Notes: generated by a model from the letters alone, not told the origin. 64,000 nucleotides of DNA from Polaribacter dokdonensis (GCF_024362345.1 NZ_CP101505.1:2439501-2503500), one strand, 5' to 3'. Positions 54,147-62,393 are shown, numbered from the stretch's first letter. Program-made: numbers and translations.

Positions 54147-55476
54147 ATACAGCATAATTGTAGGTTTATTGCTATTGAGTTTAAACGGATTTGCTCAAGA
54201 AATTTTAACCAAAGAAAGAGCATTAGAAATTACATTAGAGAATAATTTCGGAATTAAAATTGCTAAGAACAATTTAGAAATTGCAGAGAATAATACTAGT
54301 ATTTATAATTCTGGTAAATTACCAACTGCAACTTTAAATTCAGGAGCAAATTATAGCAGAAATAACCAGAGTTTAACTTTTACAGATAGAGATACAGGTA
54401 ATGATTCAGAAATTTCTGGTAATGGAGTTGTAGCAAAAACGTACAACGCTTCTTTAGGTGTAAACTATACCATTTTTGATGGTTTTGGTCGTAAATATAA
54501 TGTGGAACAATTAAAGCAAACCTATAATTTAACTGAGTTACAAGCTAGAGAAACTATAGAAAATACTTATTTACAATTATTTACTACCTATTTTCAAATA
54601 GCGCGTTTATCAGAAAATACAGATAATTTGGCAGAGGCACTTACCATTTCTAAACAACGTTTGCAGCGTGCACAATATCAATATGACTATGGTCAATCTA
54701 CTAAATTAGAATTTTTAAATGCACAAGTAGATGTAAATAATGATAGTATTTCACTAATTGCAGCAAAACAACAATTAAACAATGCAAAGCGTGGTTTAAA
54801 TGTAATTTTAGGTAAGGAAACTGCTACTAATTTTAGTGTAGAAACAAATGTTGAGTATAATAATATGCTAAGTTTCGAAGATTTAAAAATCAAAACAATG
54901 CAAAATAATTCATTGTTAAAGCAGAATGAACAAAACATTGCAATTAGCGAGTTTAATGTTAAAATCAATAAAGCAACATACTTACCATCTCTAAATTTTA
55001 ATGCCTCTTATGGGTATAATAGAACTAGAAACGAAAATTTAATCAATCCTTTTGGTGCAAAATTAATTACTTCAGATGGTTTAAATGCAGGGCTAAATTT
55101 AACTTGGAATATTTTTGATGGAGGCTCAACCAAAACTAGAGTAGCCAATGCAAAAATTGCTTTAGATAATCAGCAAATATTGTTAGAGCAACAAAAGCTA
55201 AACATAGAGAATAACTTAAAAAATACTTGGGAGAATTATAAAAACCAACTGTTTATTTTAAGTGCTCAAGAGCAAAATGTACAGAGTAATCAAAATAATT
55301 TCGATAGAACTCAAGAGCGTTTTAAGCTAGGGCAAATATCTTCTGTAGAGTTTAGGCAAGCTCAAATTAATTTAATTAATGCTAAAACAGCTCTGAATAA
55401 TGCCAAGTTTGATGCAAAGTTGATTGAGTTGCAATTACTACAATTAAGTGGAGATATTTTAAACGTGAAATTGTAA
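54133..55476 (+). CDS. TolC family outer-membrane channel
   Basis: The 447-residue protein has a signal peptide (1-22, ending NGFAQ) and two repeats of the OEP type (LNSGANYSR to FTTYFQIARL, and ASYGYNRTRNENLINP to FKLGQISSVEFRQAQ). TolC proteins form trimeric outer-membrane channels with a helical barrel. It completes the tripartite pump and starts within the last 14 bases of the permease gene. Confidence 0.93.
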   Translation: MKLNRYSIIVGLLLLSLNGFAQEILTKERALEITLENNFGIKIAKNNLEIAENNTSIYNSGKLPTATLNSGANYSRNNQSLTFTDRDTGNDSEISGNGVVAKTYNASLGVNYTIFDGFGRKYNVEQLKQTYNLTELQARETIENTYLQLFTTYFQIARLSENTDNLAEALTISKQRLQRAQYQYDYGQSTKLEFLNAQVDVNNDSISLIAAKQQLNNAKRGLNVILGKETATNFSVETNVEYNNMLSFEDLKIKTMQNNSLLKQNEQNIAISEFNVKINKATYLPSLNFNASYGYNRTRNENLINPFGAKLITSDGLNAGLNLTWNIFDGGSTKTRVANAKIALDNQQILLEQQKLNIENNLKNTWENYKNQLFILSAQEQNVQSNQNNFDRTQERFKLGQISSVEFRQAQINLINAKTALNNAKFDAKLIELQLLQLSGDILNVKL

Positions 55477-55486
55477 AAACCTGATA

Positions 55487-55504
55487 TTTATCATTTCTGA
55501 TAAA
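55487..55504. promoter_or_regulatory. Inverted repeat TTTATCA-N4-TGATAAA before a small membrane protein gene
   Basis: TTTATCA (55487-55493) and TGATAAA (55498-55504) flank a TTTC spacer, 38 bases before the ATG at 55543. Two half-sites with a 4-base spacer look like a Crp/Fnr-type operator, and such a regulator is encoded at 55760. The right half reads ATTTCTGATA, as also found at 58502-58521. Confidence 0.5.
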
Positions 55505-55542
55505 CTACTCATTCTCTAATTTTATATCAAAATTAGAACCTT

Positions 55543-55674
55543 ATGAATATGCTTAACTTTCCATTAGTTTCTTGGGTAAATGGAACCATTATGATTGGAG
55601 TTTTTGTAGCTGTAGTTGTTGGCTTAGTGCTTGCAGTTTATCTTTTAATGAAAACCGATCAAAAAGTAAAATAG
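55543..55674 (+). CDS. Small single-helix membrane protein (43 residues)
   Basis: The frame runs from ATG 55543 to TAG 55674 and encodes 43 residues. The first 15 residues are polar to mixed (NMLNFPLVSWVNGT), then comes one strong membrane helix (about 16-35), then a basic-acidic tail (MKTDQKVK). Pattern and codon use resemble a real gene: the helix is preceded by G/T/I residues, the tail is charged, and the next gene, a Crp/Fnr regulator, is 86 bases further on the same strand. I recall similar short proteins in Flavobacteriaceae but know no function. The palindrome at 55487-55504 lies 38 bases upstream. Confidence 0.6.
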   Translation: MNMLNFPLVSWVNGTIMIGVFVAVVVGLVLAVYLLMKTDQKVK

Positions 55675-55759
55675 CATTAAAATTTCATCAGAATTGATGC
55701 CTTAATAGTTTTTCTATGTGTTTTTGAATCGTTAAATTTATACATAGAAATATAAATAC

Positions 55760-56401
55760 ATGTCTGAGTTTAACACAAAGCTAATTTCCAACTTTGGTTA
55801 TTTGTTCGAAGATGCACTTCTAAAAGAAATAGAAGAAGTAGGCATCTATAAAACTGTGCCCAAAAATGAAATAATTATAGATATAGAAGATAATATAAAA
55901 GCAATGCCATTATTATTAAATGGAGCTATAAAAATCTTAAGAGAAGATGAAAAAGGAGATGAGCTAGTTTTATATTATTTAGAAAAAGGAGATACTTGTG
56001 CAATAACTTTATCTTGTTGCTTAGGTAAAACAAAGAGTAAAATTAGAGCGGTTTCAGAAACCGACATTGAGCTTATTATGATTCCTAAAGAAAAAATGGC
56101 AGAATGGTTAAGCAACTATAATTCTTGGCAATCGTTTATTTTACATAGTTATCATTCTAGAGTAGATGAACTTTTAGAAGCAATAGATACTATTGCATTT
56201 TTAAAGATGGATGAACGATTGTTTAAATATCTAAAAGATAAAGCTATGGTTACTAGTGATGATAGAATTTATACAACACACAAAGAAATTTCTGAAGATT
56301 TACATACCTCTAGAGTTGTAATTTCCAGATTGTTAAAAAAATTAGAGAATGAGGGTAAAATTCAACTTTTCAGAAACAGTATTAAAATGTTAGAATTGTA
56401 A
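55760..56401 (+). CDS. Crp/Fnr family transcriptional regulator
   Basis: The 213-residue protein has an N-terminal cyclic-nucleotide-binding-type beta roll (about 20-125) and a C-terminal winged helix with TTHKEISEDLHTSRVVISRLLKKLE (recognition helix about 180-195). Two vicinal cysteines (TLSCCLG, about 77-78) and Cys72 in DTCAITL lie in the effector domain. They could sense oxidants or a metal cofactor, but a classical Fnr Fe-S pattern is not present. The neighbouring genes (small membrane protein, thioredoxin) and palindromes nearby suggest a redox or metal signal; that is inference. Confidence 0.88.
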   Translation: MSEFNTKLISNFGYLFEDALLKEIEEVGIYKTVPKNEIIIDIEDNIKAMPLLLNGAIKILREDEKGDELVLYYLEKGDTCAITLSCCLGKTKSKIRAVSETDIELIMIPKEKMAEWLSNYNSWQSFILHSYHSRVDELLEAIDTIAFLKMDERLFKYLKDKAMVTSDDRIYTTHKEISEDLHTSRVVISRLLKKLENEGKIQLFRNSIKMLEL

Positions 56402-56433
56402 CATAGGTTACCAATAACAGATATTTAAAATTT

Positions 56434-56441
56434 TACTTTTG
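56434..56441 (+). promoter_or_regulatory. -7 box of trxA
   Basis: TACTTTTG matches TAnnTTTG. The start codon is only 16 bases downstream, so the leader would be about 10-12 bases. Confidence 0.5.
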
Positions 56442-56457
56442 ATATAAAAAGAAAAAC

Positions 56458-56754
56458 ATGAGCAGTTTTACAGATATCATAAATCAAGATAAACCAGTTT
56501 TAGTCGATTTTTTTGCAGAATGGTGTGGTCCTTGTAAAATGATGAGCCCTATTTTAAAAGAAGTAAAGTCAGATTTAAAAGATAAAATTTCAATTATTAA
56601 AATAGATGTTGATAAAAACCAAAGTTTGGCTGCAAAATTTCAGGTGAGAGGAGTACCAACATTTATGCTTTTTAAAGACGGAAAGCAAGTTTGGAGACAA
56701 TCTGCAATGTTGCAAAAACACGATTTAATTGCAGTAATTAAACAATATAGTTAA
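56458..56754 (+). CDS. trxA: Thioredoxin
   Basis: The 98-residue protein has the active-site EWCGPCK (Cys23, Cys26) and cis-proline segment GVPTFMLF. It has no signal peptide, so it acts as a cytoplasmic disulfide reductase. It is slightly shorter than E. coli TrxA (109) at the N terminus. It has its own promoter box and a terminator. Confidence 0.95.
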   Translation: MSSFTDIINQDKPVLVDFFAEWCGPCKMMSPILKEVKSDLKDKISIIKIDVDKNQSLAAKFQVRGVPTFMLFKDGKQVWRQSAMLQKHDLIAVIKQYS

Positions 56755-56760
56755 TAAATT

Positions 56761-56786
56761 AAAACACCTTATTTAGGTGTTTTTTT
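56761..56786 (+). terminator. Terminator of trxA
   Basis: AAAACACCT and AGGTGTTTT pair around TATTT, followed by more T residues. Confidence 0.88.
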
Positions 56787-56798
56787 ATACCTTAATAA

Positions 56799-57380
56799 AT
56801 GATATTTAACGAAGATTTTTGGGATAATAAATACAAAACCAATAAAACTGGTTGGGATTTAGGCCAGGTTTCACCACCATTAAAAACCTATTTTGATCAA
56901 CTAACCAATAAAGAGTTAAAAATTCTAATTCCTGGAGGAGGTAATTCTTATGAAGCAGAATATTTATTAAACACTAGCTTTACTAATGTTTATGTGGTAG
57001 ATATTTCTAAACTAGCTTTAGAGAACTTAAAGAAAAGAGTACCAAATTTTCCGTCATCTAATTTAATTCATCAAAACTTTTTTGACTTAGAATTAAAGTT
57101 CGATTTAATTATTGAACAAACCTTTTTCTGTGCCTTAGACCCTAACTTAAGAAAAAACTATGTTCATAAAATGCATAGTTTGTTAAATGAAAATGGCAAA
57201 TTAGTGGGTTTACTTTTTGATGCCAAATTAAATGAAGATCATCCACCTTTTGGAGGTGATAAAAAAGAGTATATAGCATTATTCAAAAATCAATTCGATA
57301 TAAAGATTTTAGAAGATTGTTACAACTCAATACAAAATAGACAAGGTATGGAGTTGTTCTGTAAATCTATTAAAAAATAA
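56799..57380 (+). CDS. TPMT-like SAM-dependent methyltransferase
   Basis: The 193-residue protein opens with FWDNKYKTNKTGWDLGQVSPPL, a hallmark of the thiopurine methyltransferase (TPMT) family, and has ILIPGGGNSYEAEYLL as SAM motif I. DLIIEQTFFCALDP is motif IV. Bacterial TPMT proteins methylate thiopurines or selenium/tellurium species; the natural substrate here is unknown. It begins 12 bases after the trxA terminator and ends in a hairpin that overlaps its stop codon. Confidence 0.85.
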   Translation: MIFNEDFWDNKYKTNKTGWDLGQVSPPLKTYFDQLTNKELKILIPGGGNSYEAEYLLNTSFTNVYVVDISKLALENLKKRVPNFPSSNLIHQNFFDLELKFDLIIEQTFFCALDPNLRKNYVHKMHSLLNENGKLVGLLFDAKLNEDHPPFGGDKKEYIALFKNQFDIKILEDCYNSIQNRQGMELFCKSIKK

Positions 57381-57406
57381 AGGTTGATAGTATTCTATCA
57401 ACCTTT
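57379..57406. terminator. Hairpin shared by two converging genes
   Basis: AAAGGTTGATAG and CTATCAACCTTT form a perfect 12-base stem around TATT. On the minus strand an AT-rich, T-dominated run follows, so it probably terminates the outer-membrane barrel gene. It overlaps the stop codon of the methyltransferase gene. Confidence 0.7.
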
Positions 57407-57430
57407 ATAAGCAAAGTAGTAAATTTAAAT

Positions 57431-58465
57431 CTACAATGCATACTGTAAACCAACAGTAATAGTTTCCTTTCTCTCTAATTGAATACCATTTGGTTTTTGA
57501 TATATAGGTGATGAAAATTCAAAACCTAAACGTAAATCTTTAAAGGTGCCTTTGCTAGCATAAAGATTAAATCCTAATCCTCCATTTAGATAGGTGCCTC
57601 CTGAATTTTGGGTATCTGCAGTTGTTACCATTATTGGATTCAAATTAAGGTTTACACCTCTTATTTCATCAACAAATAAACCTTGAATTCTTGCAGAAAA
57701 ACTAATCCAATTTGTTGCTTTTACTGCAAACCAGTTGTTAAAACTTACTTGATTTCCAAATGCATACTCATCTGAATTTGTTCCAAAACGAAGTGTAGTG
57801 TTTAATTGACTTCCCCAAGAAAATGACTCTTTTTGTCCTAAATAAGTAACTCCTAAATTTGTGTCAAAAGTACCTGAGCCAATTTGCATAGGATAAGGTA
57901 GTAAGATTTCATTAGGAGAGCTCATAGGTGTTATATCCATTTCAGAAATACTTCCTATTGGCAAAGAAAAGGTAATATTACCATGAAAAGATTGCTGATT
58001 TTTATTCATGAATTTATAAATCATTCCTAACTTAACATCACCAAAACCTGATGAAGAAGTAGAAAAAGGAGTAACCACACCCATCATTCTCATTTGTAAA
58101 TCCATGTCATTATTAATTATGCTAGCCATAGCTAATAAGGTAATTTTATCAGAAGGCGCATACATTGTGCCAAACATGTGCATTTGCATTGGCATTTTTA
58201 GTGGTGTAAACATGTATCCAGCATCATGAGCTGCATCATTAGAAATTGAATTAGATTCAGAAAGTAAACCTTCCATATTCATGTTCATAAATCTATAAGA
58301 AAACATCCAGCCACCTTTTCCATGATAATGATCTGCCATTACAGAAATTGGTGCATGTCCATCTGGTCTAGAACTAGACCAATTATTTTTTTCAATTTCT
58401 TGCGCTACTATTTGTTGACTTAAGAATACTAAGATTCCTAAACCAATTATTTTTATTGATTTCAT
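57431..58465 (-). CDS. His/Met-rich outer-membrane barrel (transporter-like) protein
   Basis: The start is ATG 58465 (344 residues); one codon of TTG precedes it. A signal peptide ends near QIVAQ (about residue 21). The mature N-terminal part is rich in His and Met (GHAPISVMADHYHGKGG, MNMNMEG, LKMPMQMHMFG, MDLQMRMMG). The rest is alternating beta strands with a C-terminal Leu after YAL, typical of a porin-like or Phenol_MetA_deg-type barrel. The His/Met clusters suggest copper or another soft metal, an inference. The 20-base palindrome at 58502-58521 lies 36 bases upstream. A CNGKC small protein gene lies upstream on the same strand. Confidence 0.7.
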   Translation of the reverse strand: MKSIKIIGLGILVFLSQQIVAQEIEKNNWSSSRPDGHAPISVMADHYHGKGGWMFSYRFMNMNMEGLLSESNSISNDAAHDAGYMFTPLKMPMQMHMFGTMYAPSDKITLLAMASIINNDMDLQMRMMGVVTPFSTSSSGFGDVKLGMIYKFMNKNQQSFHGNITFSLPIGSISEMDITPMSSPNEILLPYPMQIGSGTFDTNLGVTYLGQKESFSWGSQLNTTLRFGTNSDEYAFGNQVSFNNWFAVKATNWISFSARIQGLFVDEIRGVNLNLNPIMVTTADTQNSGGTYLNGGLGFNLYASKGTFKDLRLGFEFSSPIYQKPNGIQLERKETITVGLQYAL

Positions 58466-58501
58466 CAATTTAATTTTTAATAAATAATTTATAAGTTGTT
58501 A

Positions 58502-58521
58502 TATCAGAAATATTTCTGATA
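58502..58521. promoter_or_regulatory. 20-base perfect palindrome
   Basis: TATCAGAAATATTTCTGATA is perfectly symmetrical and lies between the CNGKC gene and the His/Met-rich barrel gene, 36 bases before the latter's ATG. Its half ATTTCTGATA also occurs in the inverted repeat at 55487-55504. No TAnnTTTG box is visible downstream, so an activator site is possible. Confidence 0.6.
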
Positions 58522-58541
58522 GGTAATCTTCGTTAAATTAA

Positions 58542-58910
58542 TTAGCAAATTGGTGGATGAAATACGTTGTATGCGTTTAAATAAGTATATTGATTCTTAT
58601 AAAAATGATTGACTTTTAACAAGTCATCAGAGAAGTTATTTTGTTTAATGTCTATAAACTTTACAAACCCAATAGGATATTCATCCATTTGAATTCTTAA
58701 CGATTGATAATCTTTTTCTTGTTGCTCTTCTAATTTTTGCATCAATTGACATTTACCATTACAACTTAGTTCTGGTTTGTCTGTATTTATACAAAGTACT
58801 TTAGAAATGTAATCGTAGTTAATGGCATATTCTACAAAAGGCGCTATTGGTTTTAGCATAGCTACCAAGTATAGAAAAACAAGAAAAAGAGATGAAATTC
58901 TTTGAATCAA
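58542..58910 (-). CDS. Small CNGKC-motif protein, predicted metal-related
   Basis: The 122-residue protein starts with a hydrophobic segment (residues 5-23) that may be an uncleaved anchor or signal. It then carries LCINTDKPELSCNGKCQLMQKL, a Cys-x-n-Cys-N-G-K-C pattern common in Bacteroidota next to copper or other metal genes, and ends in FHPPIC. The start is TTG 58910, since a stop codon lies four codons upstream and no ATG occurs before residue 18. The -7-like box TAATTTTG at 58931-58938 on the minus strand supports this short leader. The function is unknown, but the partner gene is a His/Met-rich barrel. Confidence 0.65.
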   Translation of the reverse strand: MIQRISSLFLVFLYLVAMLKPIAPFVEYAINYDYISKVLCINTDKPELSCNGKCQLMQKLEEQQEKDYQSLRIQMDEYPIGFVKFIDIKQNNFSDDLLKVNHFYKNQYTYLNAYNVFHPPIC

Positions 58911-58930
58911 ATCGATTATAAATTATGTAA

Positions 58931-58938
58931 CAAAATTA
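58931..58938 (-). promoter_or_regulatory. -7 box of the CNGKC gene
   Basis: The minus strand reads TAATTTTG, a match to TAnnTTTG, about 20 bases before the TTG start. No -33 TTTG is found at the normal spacing. Confidence 0.4.
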
Positions 58939-58971
58939 CATTTGAAGAATTTAATATAAAATTATTTTAAC

Positions 58972-59004
58972 AAAAAAAACACCATTTATATATGGTGTTT
59001 TTTT
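58972..59004 (-). terminator. Terminator of the glutaryl-CoA dehydrogenase gene
   Basis: ACACCAT pairs with ATGGTGT around TTATAT, with long A and T runs on the outer sides. Confidence 0.9.
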
Positions 59005-59022
59005 GTCTGATTTAGATTTTTT

Positions 59023-60201
59023 TTATTTAAATCCGTTTAAACCTGTAATGTCTAAACCTGTAATAAGTAAATGAATATCATGTGTACCTTCATAAGTAAC
59101 AACACTTTCTAAATTCATCATATGACGCATAATAGAATAATCACCAGAAATACCCATACCACCTAACATTTGTCTTGCTTCTCTAGCTACCTTTAAAGCC
59201 ATTTCTACATTATTTCTTTTTGCCATAGAAATCTGTGCTGAAGTAGCTTTACCTTCATTTTTTAATGTACCAAGTCTCCAAGCTAATAGCTGAGCTTTGG
59301 TGATTTCTGTAATCATTTCAGCCAATTTCTTTTGTTGTAATTGAAACTGGGCAATAGGTTTACCAAATTGTTCACGCTCTTTTGCGTATCTCAAAGCAGT
59401 GTCATAACAATCCATTGCAGCACCAATTGCACCCCAAGAAATTCCATATCTAGCAGAATCTAAACAGCCTAAAGGTGCTCCTAAACCAGATTTGTTTGGT
59501 AATAAATTTTCTTTTGGAACTTTAACATTATCAAAAATAAGCTCACCAGTTGCAGAAGCACGTAAAGACCATTTATTATGTGTTTCTGGAGTAGAGAAAC
59601 CCTCCATTCCACGTTCTACGATAAGGCCATGAATTCGACCTTCTTCATTTTTAGCCCAAACTACAGCAACATCACAAAAAGGAGCGTTTGAAATCCACAT
59701 TTTAGCTCCATTTAATAAATAATGATCGCCTTTATCTTTAAAATTGGTTTCCATACCTCCAGGATTTGAACCATGATTTGGTTCAGTTAATCCAAAAGAA
59801 CCCATCCATTCTCCAGAAGCTAATTTTGGTAAATATTTTTTGCGTTGTTCCTCATTTCCATAAGTAAAAATTGGGTACATCACTAAAGAAGATTGCACAG
59901 AAGCTGTAGAGCGAACTCCAGAATCTCCTCTTTCTATCTCTTGCATAATTAATCCATAAGAAATTTGGTCTAAACCAGCTCCACCAAATTCTTCTGGTAT
60001 ATAAGGTCCAAAAGCACCAATTTCTGCTAATCCATTAATAATTTGTTTTGGAAACTCTGCTCTTTGAGCATAATCTTCAATAATTGGAGAAACATCACGT
60101 TTTACCCATTCTCTAGCAGAATCACGAATTAGTTTGTGTTCTTCAGAAAGTAAATCATCTATATTATAATAATCTGGTGCTTGATATAAGTCTGGCTTCA
60201 T
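59023..60201 (-). CDS. gcdH: Glutaryl-CoA dehydrogenase-like acyl-CoA dehydrogenase
   Basis: The 392-residue flavoprotein oxidatively decarboxylates glutaryl-CoA to crotonyl-CoA in lysine and tryptophan breakdown. The GCDH signature RGDSGVRSTASVQSSLVMYPI includes the Arg that binds the substrate carboxylate. LTEPNHGSNPGG is the FAD-binding motif, and Glu371 in TYEGTHDIH is the catalytic base position. These features separate it from short- or medium-chain dehydrogenases. It is a single gene with a clear promoter and terminator. Confidence 0.9.
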   Translation of the reverse strand: MKPDLYQAPDYYNIDDLLSEEHKLIRDSAREWVKRDVSPIIEDYAQRAEFPKQIINGLAEIGAFGPYIPEEFGGAGLDQISYGLIMQEIERGDSGVRSTASVQSSLVMYPIFTYGNEEQRKKYLPKLASGEWMGSFGLTEPNHGSNPGGMETNFKDKGDHYLLNGAKMWISNAPFCDVAVVWAKNEEGRIHGLIVERGMEGFSTPETHNKWSLRASATGELIFDNVKVPKENLLPNKSGLGAPLGCLDSARYGISWGAIGAAMDCYDTALRYAKEREQFGKPIAQFQLQQKKLAEMITEITKAQLLAWRLGTLKNEGKATSAQISMAKRNNVEMALKVAREARQMLGGMGISGDYSIMRHMMNLESVVTYEGTHDIHLLITGLDITGLNGFK

Positions 60202-60235
60202 CTCTAATTTGAATTTTTAAATGTGTAATATTTAA

Positions 60236-60269
60236 CAAAAATATCAATATTTGTTTTATTTATAACAAA
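60236..60269 (-). promoter_or_regulatory. Promoter of gcdH
   Basis: On the minus strand TTTG (60269-60266) is followed after 22 bases by TATTTTTG (60243-60236). The start codon is 35 bases downstream of the box. Confidence 0.6.
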
Positions 60270-60363
60270 TAAAATCAAAAATTACGCTGTGTTTAGCGTA
60301 TATAAAAATACATAAAATTTAAAGTTACTTCAAAGAAACGTTTTAAAAGTTATTGTTTTCTGT

Positions 60364-60371
60364 TAAGTTTG
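60364..60371 (+). promoter_or_regulatory. -7 box right before the rnpA start
   Basis: TAAGTTTG matches TAnnTTTG and ends only 5 bases before the ATG at 60377. TTTT at 60341-60344 lies 19 bases upstream as a near -33 element. A start site near the ATG would give a leaderless or almost leaderless mRNA. Confidence 0.4.
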
Positions 60372-60376
60372 TATTG

Positions 60377-60775
60377 ATGAAGTATACCCTTGGCAAACAA
60401 GAAAGATTAAAAAGTAAAAAGCTTATAGAAAAGCTATACAAAGAAGGTAGTTCTGTAAAAGCGTTTCCATTAAGAATGGTTTTTTTACAAACAGAACATA
60501 CTTCAGATTATCCTGCACAAATTGGCGTTTCTGTAGCAAAAAGAAACTTTAAAAAAGCACCAGATAGAAATCGACTGAAAAGGTTGATGCGTGAAAGTTA
60601 TCGTCTTCAAAAGGAAATTGTTTACAACAATTTAGATGTTCCTTATGTTTTTATGATTTCGTATCTTGGGAAAGAAGAAAAGGATTATGAAGAAATTTAT
60701 GCTAAAATGAATAAGTTATTGAATTTATTCATCAAACAGATACAAAATATACCCAATGAAGAACATGATTCGTAA
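60377..60775 (+). CDS. rnpA: Ribonuclease P protein component
   Basis: RnpA is the protein subunit that helps the P RNA cleave tRNA 5' leaders. I use ATG 60377 (132 residues) with MKYTLGKQERLKSKKLIEKLY; the TTG at 60353 would add eight residues that include the promoter-like box. The conserved RNR motif is in KKAPDRNRLKRLMRESYR. It overlaps the ctpA gene by 20 bases. Confidence 0.93.
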   Translation: MKYTLGKQERLKSKKLIEKLYKEGSSVKAFPLRMVFLQTEHTSDYPAQIGVSVAKRNFKKAPDRNRLKRLMRESYRLQKEIVYNNLDVPYVFMISYLGKEEKDYEEIYAKMNKLLNLFIKQIQNIPNEEHDS

Positions 60776-62390
60776 ACATAAAATAGCACTAATTCTATTG
60801 TTTTCTGTGCTGTTTTTATCATTTTCAGTTAAATCTAAATTTTTTGAAGTAGCCAAACAGATAGAAATTTATAATTCATTGTTTAAGGAATTGAACATGT
60901 ATTATGTAGATGAAATTAATCCTGCAGATTTAACAGATAAAGCAATTAAAAATACGTTGAAGGATTTAGATCCTTACACCAACTTCTATAATGAGCAAGA
61001 TGTAGAAGATGCAAAAATTAGAAGAGAAGGCGAATATGCAGGTATTGGTGTTTCTGTGTATTATACAGATAAAGGAATACAACTTAAAGAAATTTACAAA
61101 GGTTTTTCTGCAGATAAATCTGGTTTAAAAGCAGGGGATATCATTATTTCTGTTGATGGCCAATCTTTAAAAAATATGGAACGAGATGAACTTTCTATGT
61201 TTTTAAAAGGAACACCAAATACAAGAGTTAATGCTAAAGTTTTAAGACAGGGTCTAGTAATTGATAAGATTTTGGTTAGAGAAAAAGTTGAGGTGAATCC
61301 TGTACCTTACTATAAAATGATAGATGATGAAACTGGTTATATTACCTTAACTCGTTTTAACAATAAAGCATCATCAGAAGTTAAAAAAGCGTTTGTTGCC
61401 TTAAAGGAGAAAGGCATGAAAAAGCTGGTTTTCGATTTACGATCAAATCCTGGAGGTTCTTTATTAGAAGCAATTAATATTTCGAATTTTTTTATTCCAA
61501 AAGGTAAAACAATTGTTACCACAAAAGCTAAAATAAAGAAATGGAGTAATAATTACAGAGGCTCTAATGATGCTTTAGATTTAGAAATACCTATAGTTGT
61601 TTTAGTGAATGGCAGTTCAGCATCAGCATCAGAAATTGTTAGTGGTTCTTTACAAGATTATGACAGAGCAGTAATTATGGGTCAACGTTCTTTTGGAAAA
61701 GGATTAGTTCAACGTCAAAAAGAATTGACCTATGGTACACAATTAAAGCTAACGATATCTAAATATTATACACCAAGTGGAAGGTGTATTCAAGAATTAG
61801 ATTACACCAATAGAGATTCTAAAACAGGAATTGTACCTAAATTTTCTGCAAGAGGAATTAATGCTTTTAAAACAGCTAATGGACGAACTGTTTATGATGG
61901 AGGAGGTATTATGCCAGATGTAGAAATTAAATTATCTGAAAAAACAGAAGCGACTAAAGCTCTAATTAGTTCTAAGGCTTTATTCAATTTTGCTACAGAT
62001 TACTATTATCAGAATGAAAATATTGCAGATTCTGAGAGTTTTAATTTCACAAAAACTGATTTTAAAAATTTTGCAAAGTATTTAGAGAAAGATACTACGT
62101 TTTTAACTCCACAAGAAAAGTTGTTTGAAGAGGCATATAAATCGTCAAAAAAAAGTTTAATTTCTAAAGAATATGAAAGTTTAAAAAACAAATTAGTTGC
62201 TCAGAAATTAAGTGCTATTAAAAAGAACGAAGATATTTTGACTAGTTTGTTACAAGAAGAAATCTTATTAAAATATTATTACAAAGAAGGTGTTTATGAA
62301 AATCAACTTAAGAATGATGAGACTATTTCTGAGGCACTTAACTTATTAAAGAATCAACAAAAATATAACCAAATATTATCAGGCAAATAA
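60756..62390 (+). CDS. C-terminal processing peptidase (S41A)
   Basis: The 544-residue protein has an N-terminal hydrophobic segment (about 9-25), a PDZ domain (about 95-170, EGEYAGIGVSVYYTDKGI and KAGDIIISVDG) and the catalytic core, with the Ser in NGSSASASEIVSGSLQDYDR (287-292 region) and Lys315 in SFGKGLVQ, which form the Ser-Lys dyad. It is predicted to act in the periplasm on C-terminal ends of exported proteins. It starts inside the rnpA 3' end (ATG 60756 or 60765), so the two are coupled. The last 100 residues are Lys/Glu-rich helix. Confidence 0.93.
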   Translation: MKNMIRKHKIALILLFSVLFLSFSVKSKFFEVAKQIEIYNSLFKELNMYYVDEINPADLTDKAIKNTLKDLDPYTNFYNEQDVEDAKIRREGEYAGIGVSVYYTDKGIQLKEIYKGFSADKSGLKAGDIIISVDGQSLKNMERDELSMFLKGTPNTRVNAKVLRQGLVIDKILVREKVEVNPVPYYKMIDDETGYITLTRFNNKASSEVKKAFVALKEKGMKKLVFDLRSNPGGSLLEAINISNFFIPKGKTIVTTKAKIKKWSNNYRGSNDALDLEIPIVVLVNGSSASASEIVSGSLQDYDRAVIMGQRSFGKGLVQRQKELTYGTQLKLTISKYYTPSGRCIQELDYTNRDSKTGIVPKFSARGINAFKTANGRTVYDGGGIMPDVEIKLSEKTEATKALISSKALFNFATDYYYQNENIADSESFNFTKTDFKNFAKYLEKDTTFLTPQEKLFEEAYKSSKKSLISKEYESLKNKLVAQKLSAIKKNEDILTSLLQEEILLKYYYKEGVYENQLKNDETISEALNLLKNQQKYNQILSGK

Positions 62391-62393
62391 CTA

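Noticed and set aside
49694..55476. Efflux operon as a resistance island acquired by transfer
   Set aside because: Composition and codon use look like the neighbours, and no mobile genes, direct repeats or integrase are visible.
55487..55504. Inverted repeat as terminator of the efflux operon
   Set aside because: No T-tract follows, the stem is only 7 bases and AT-rich. An operator role fits better.
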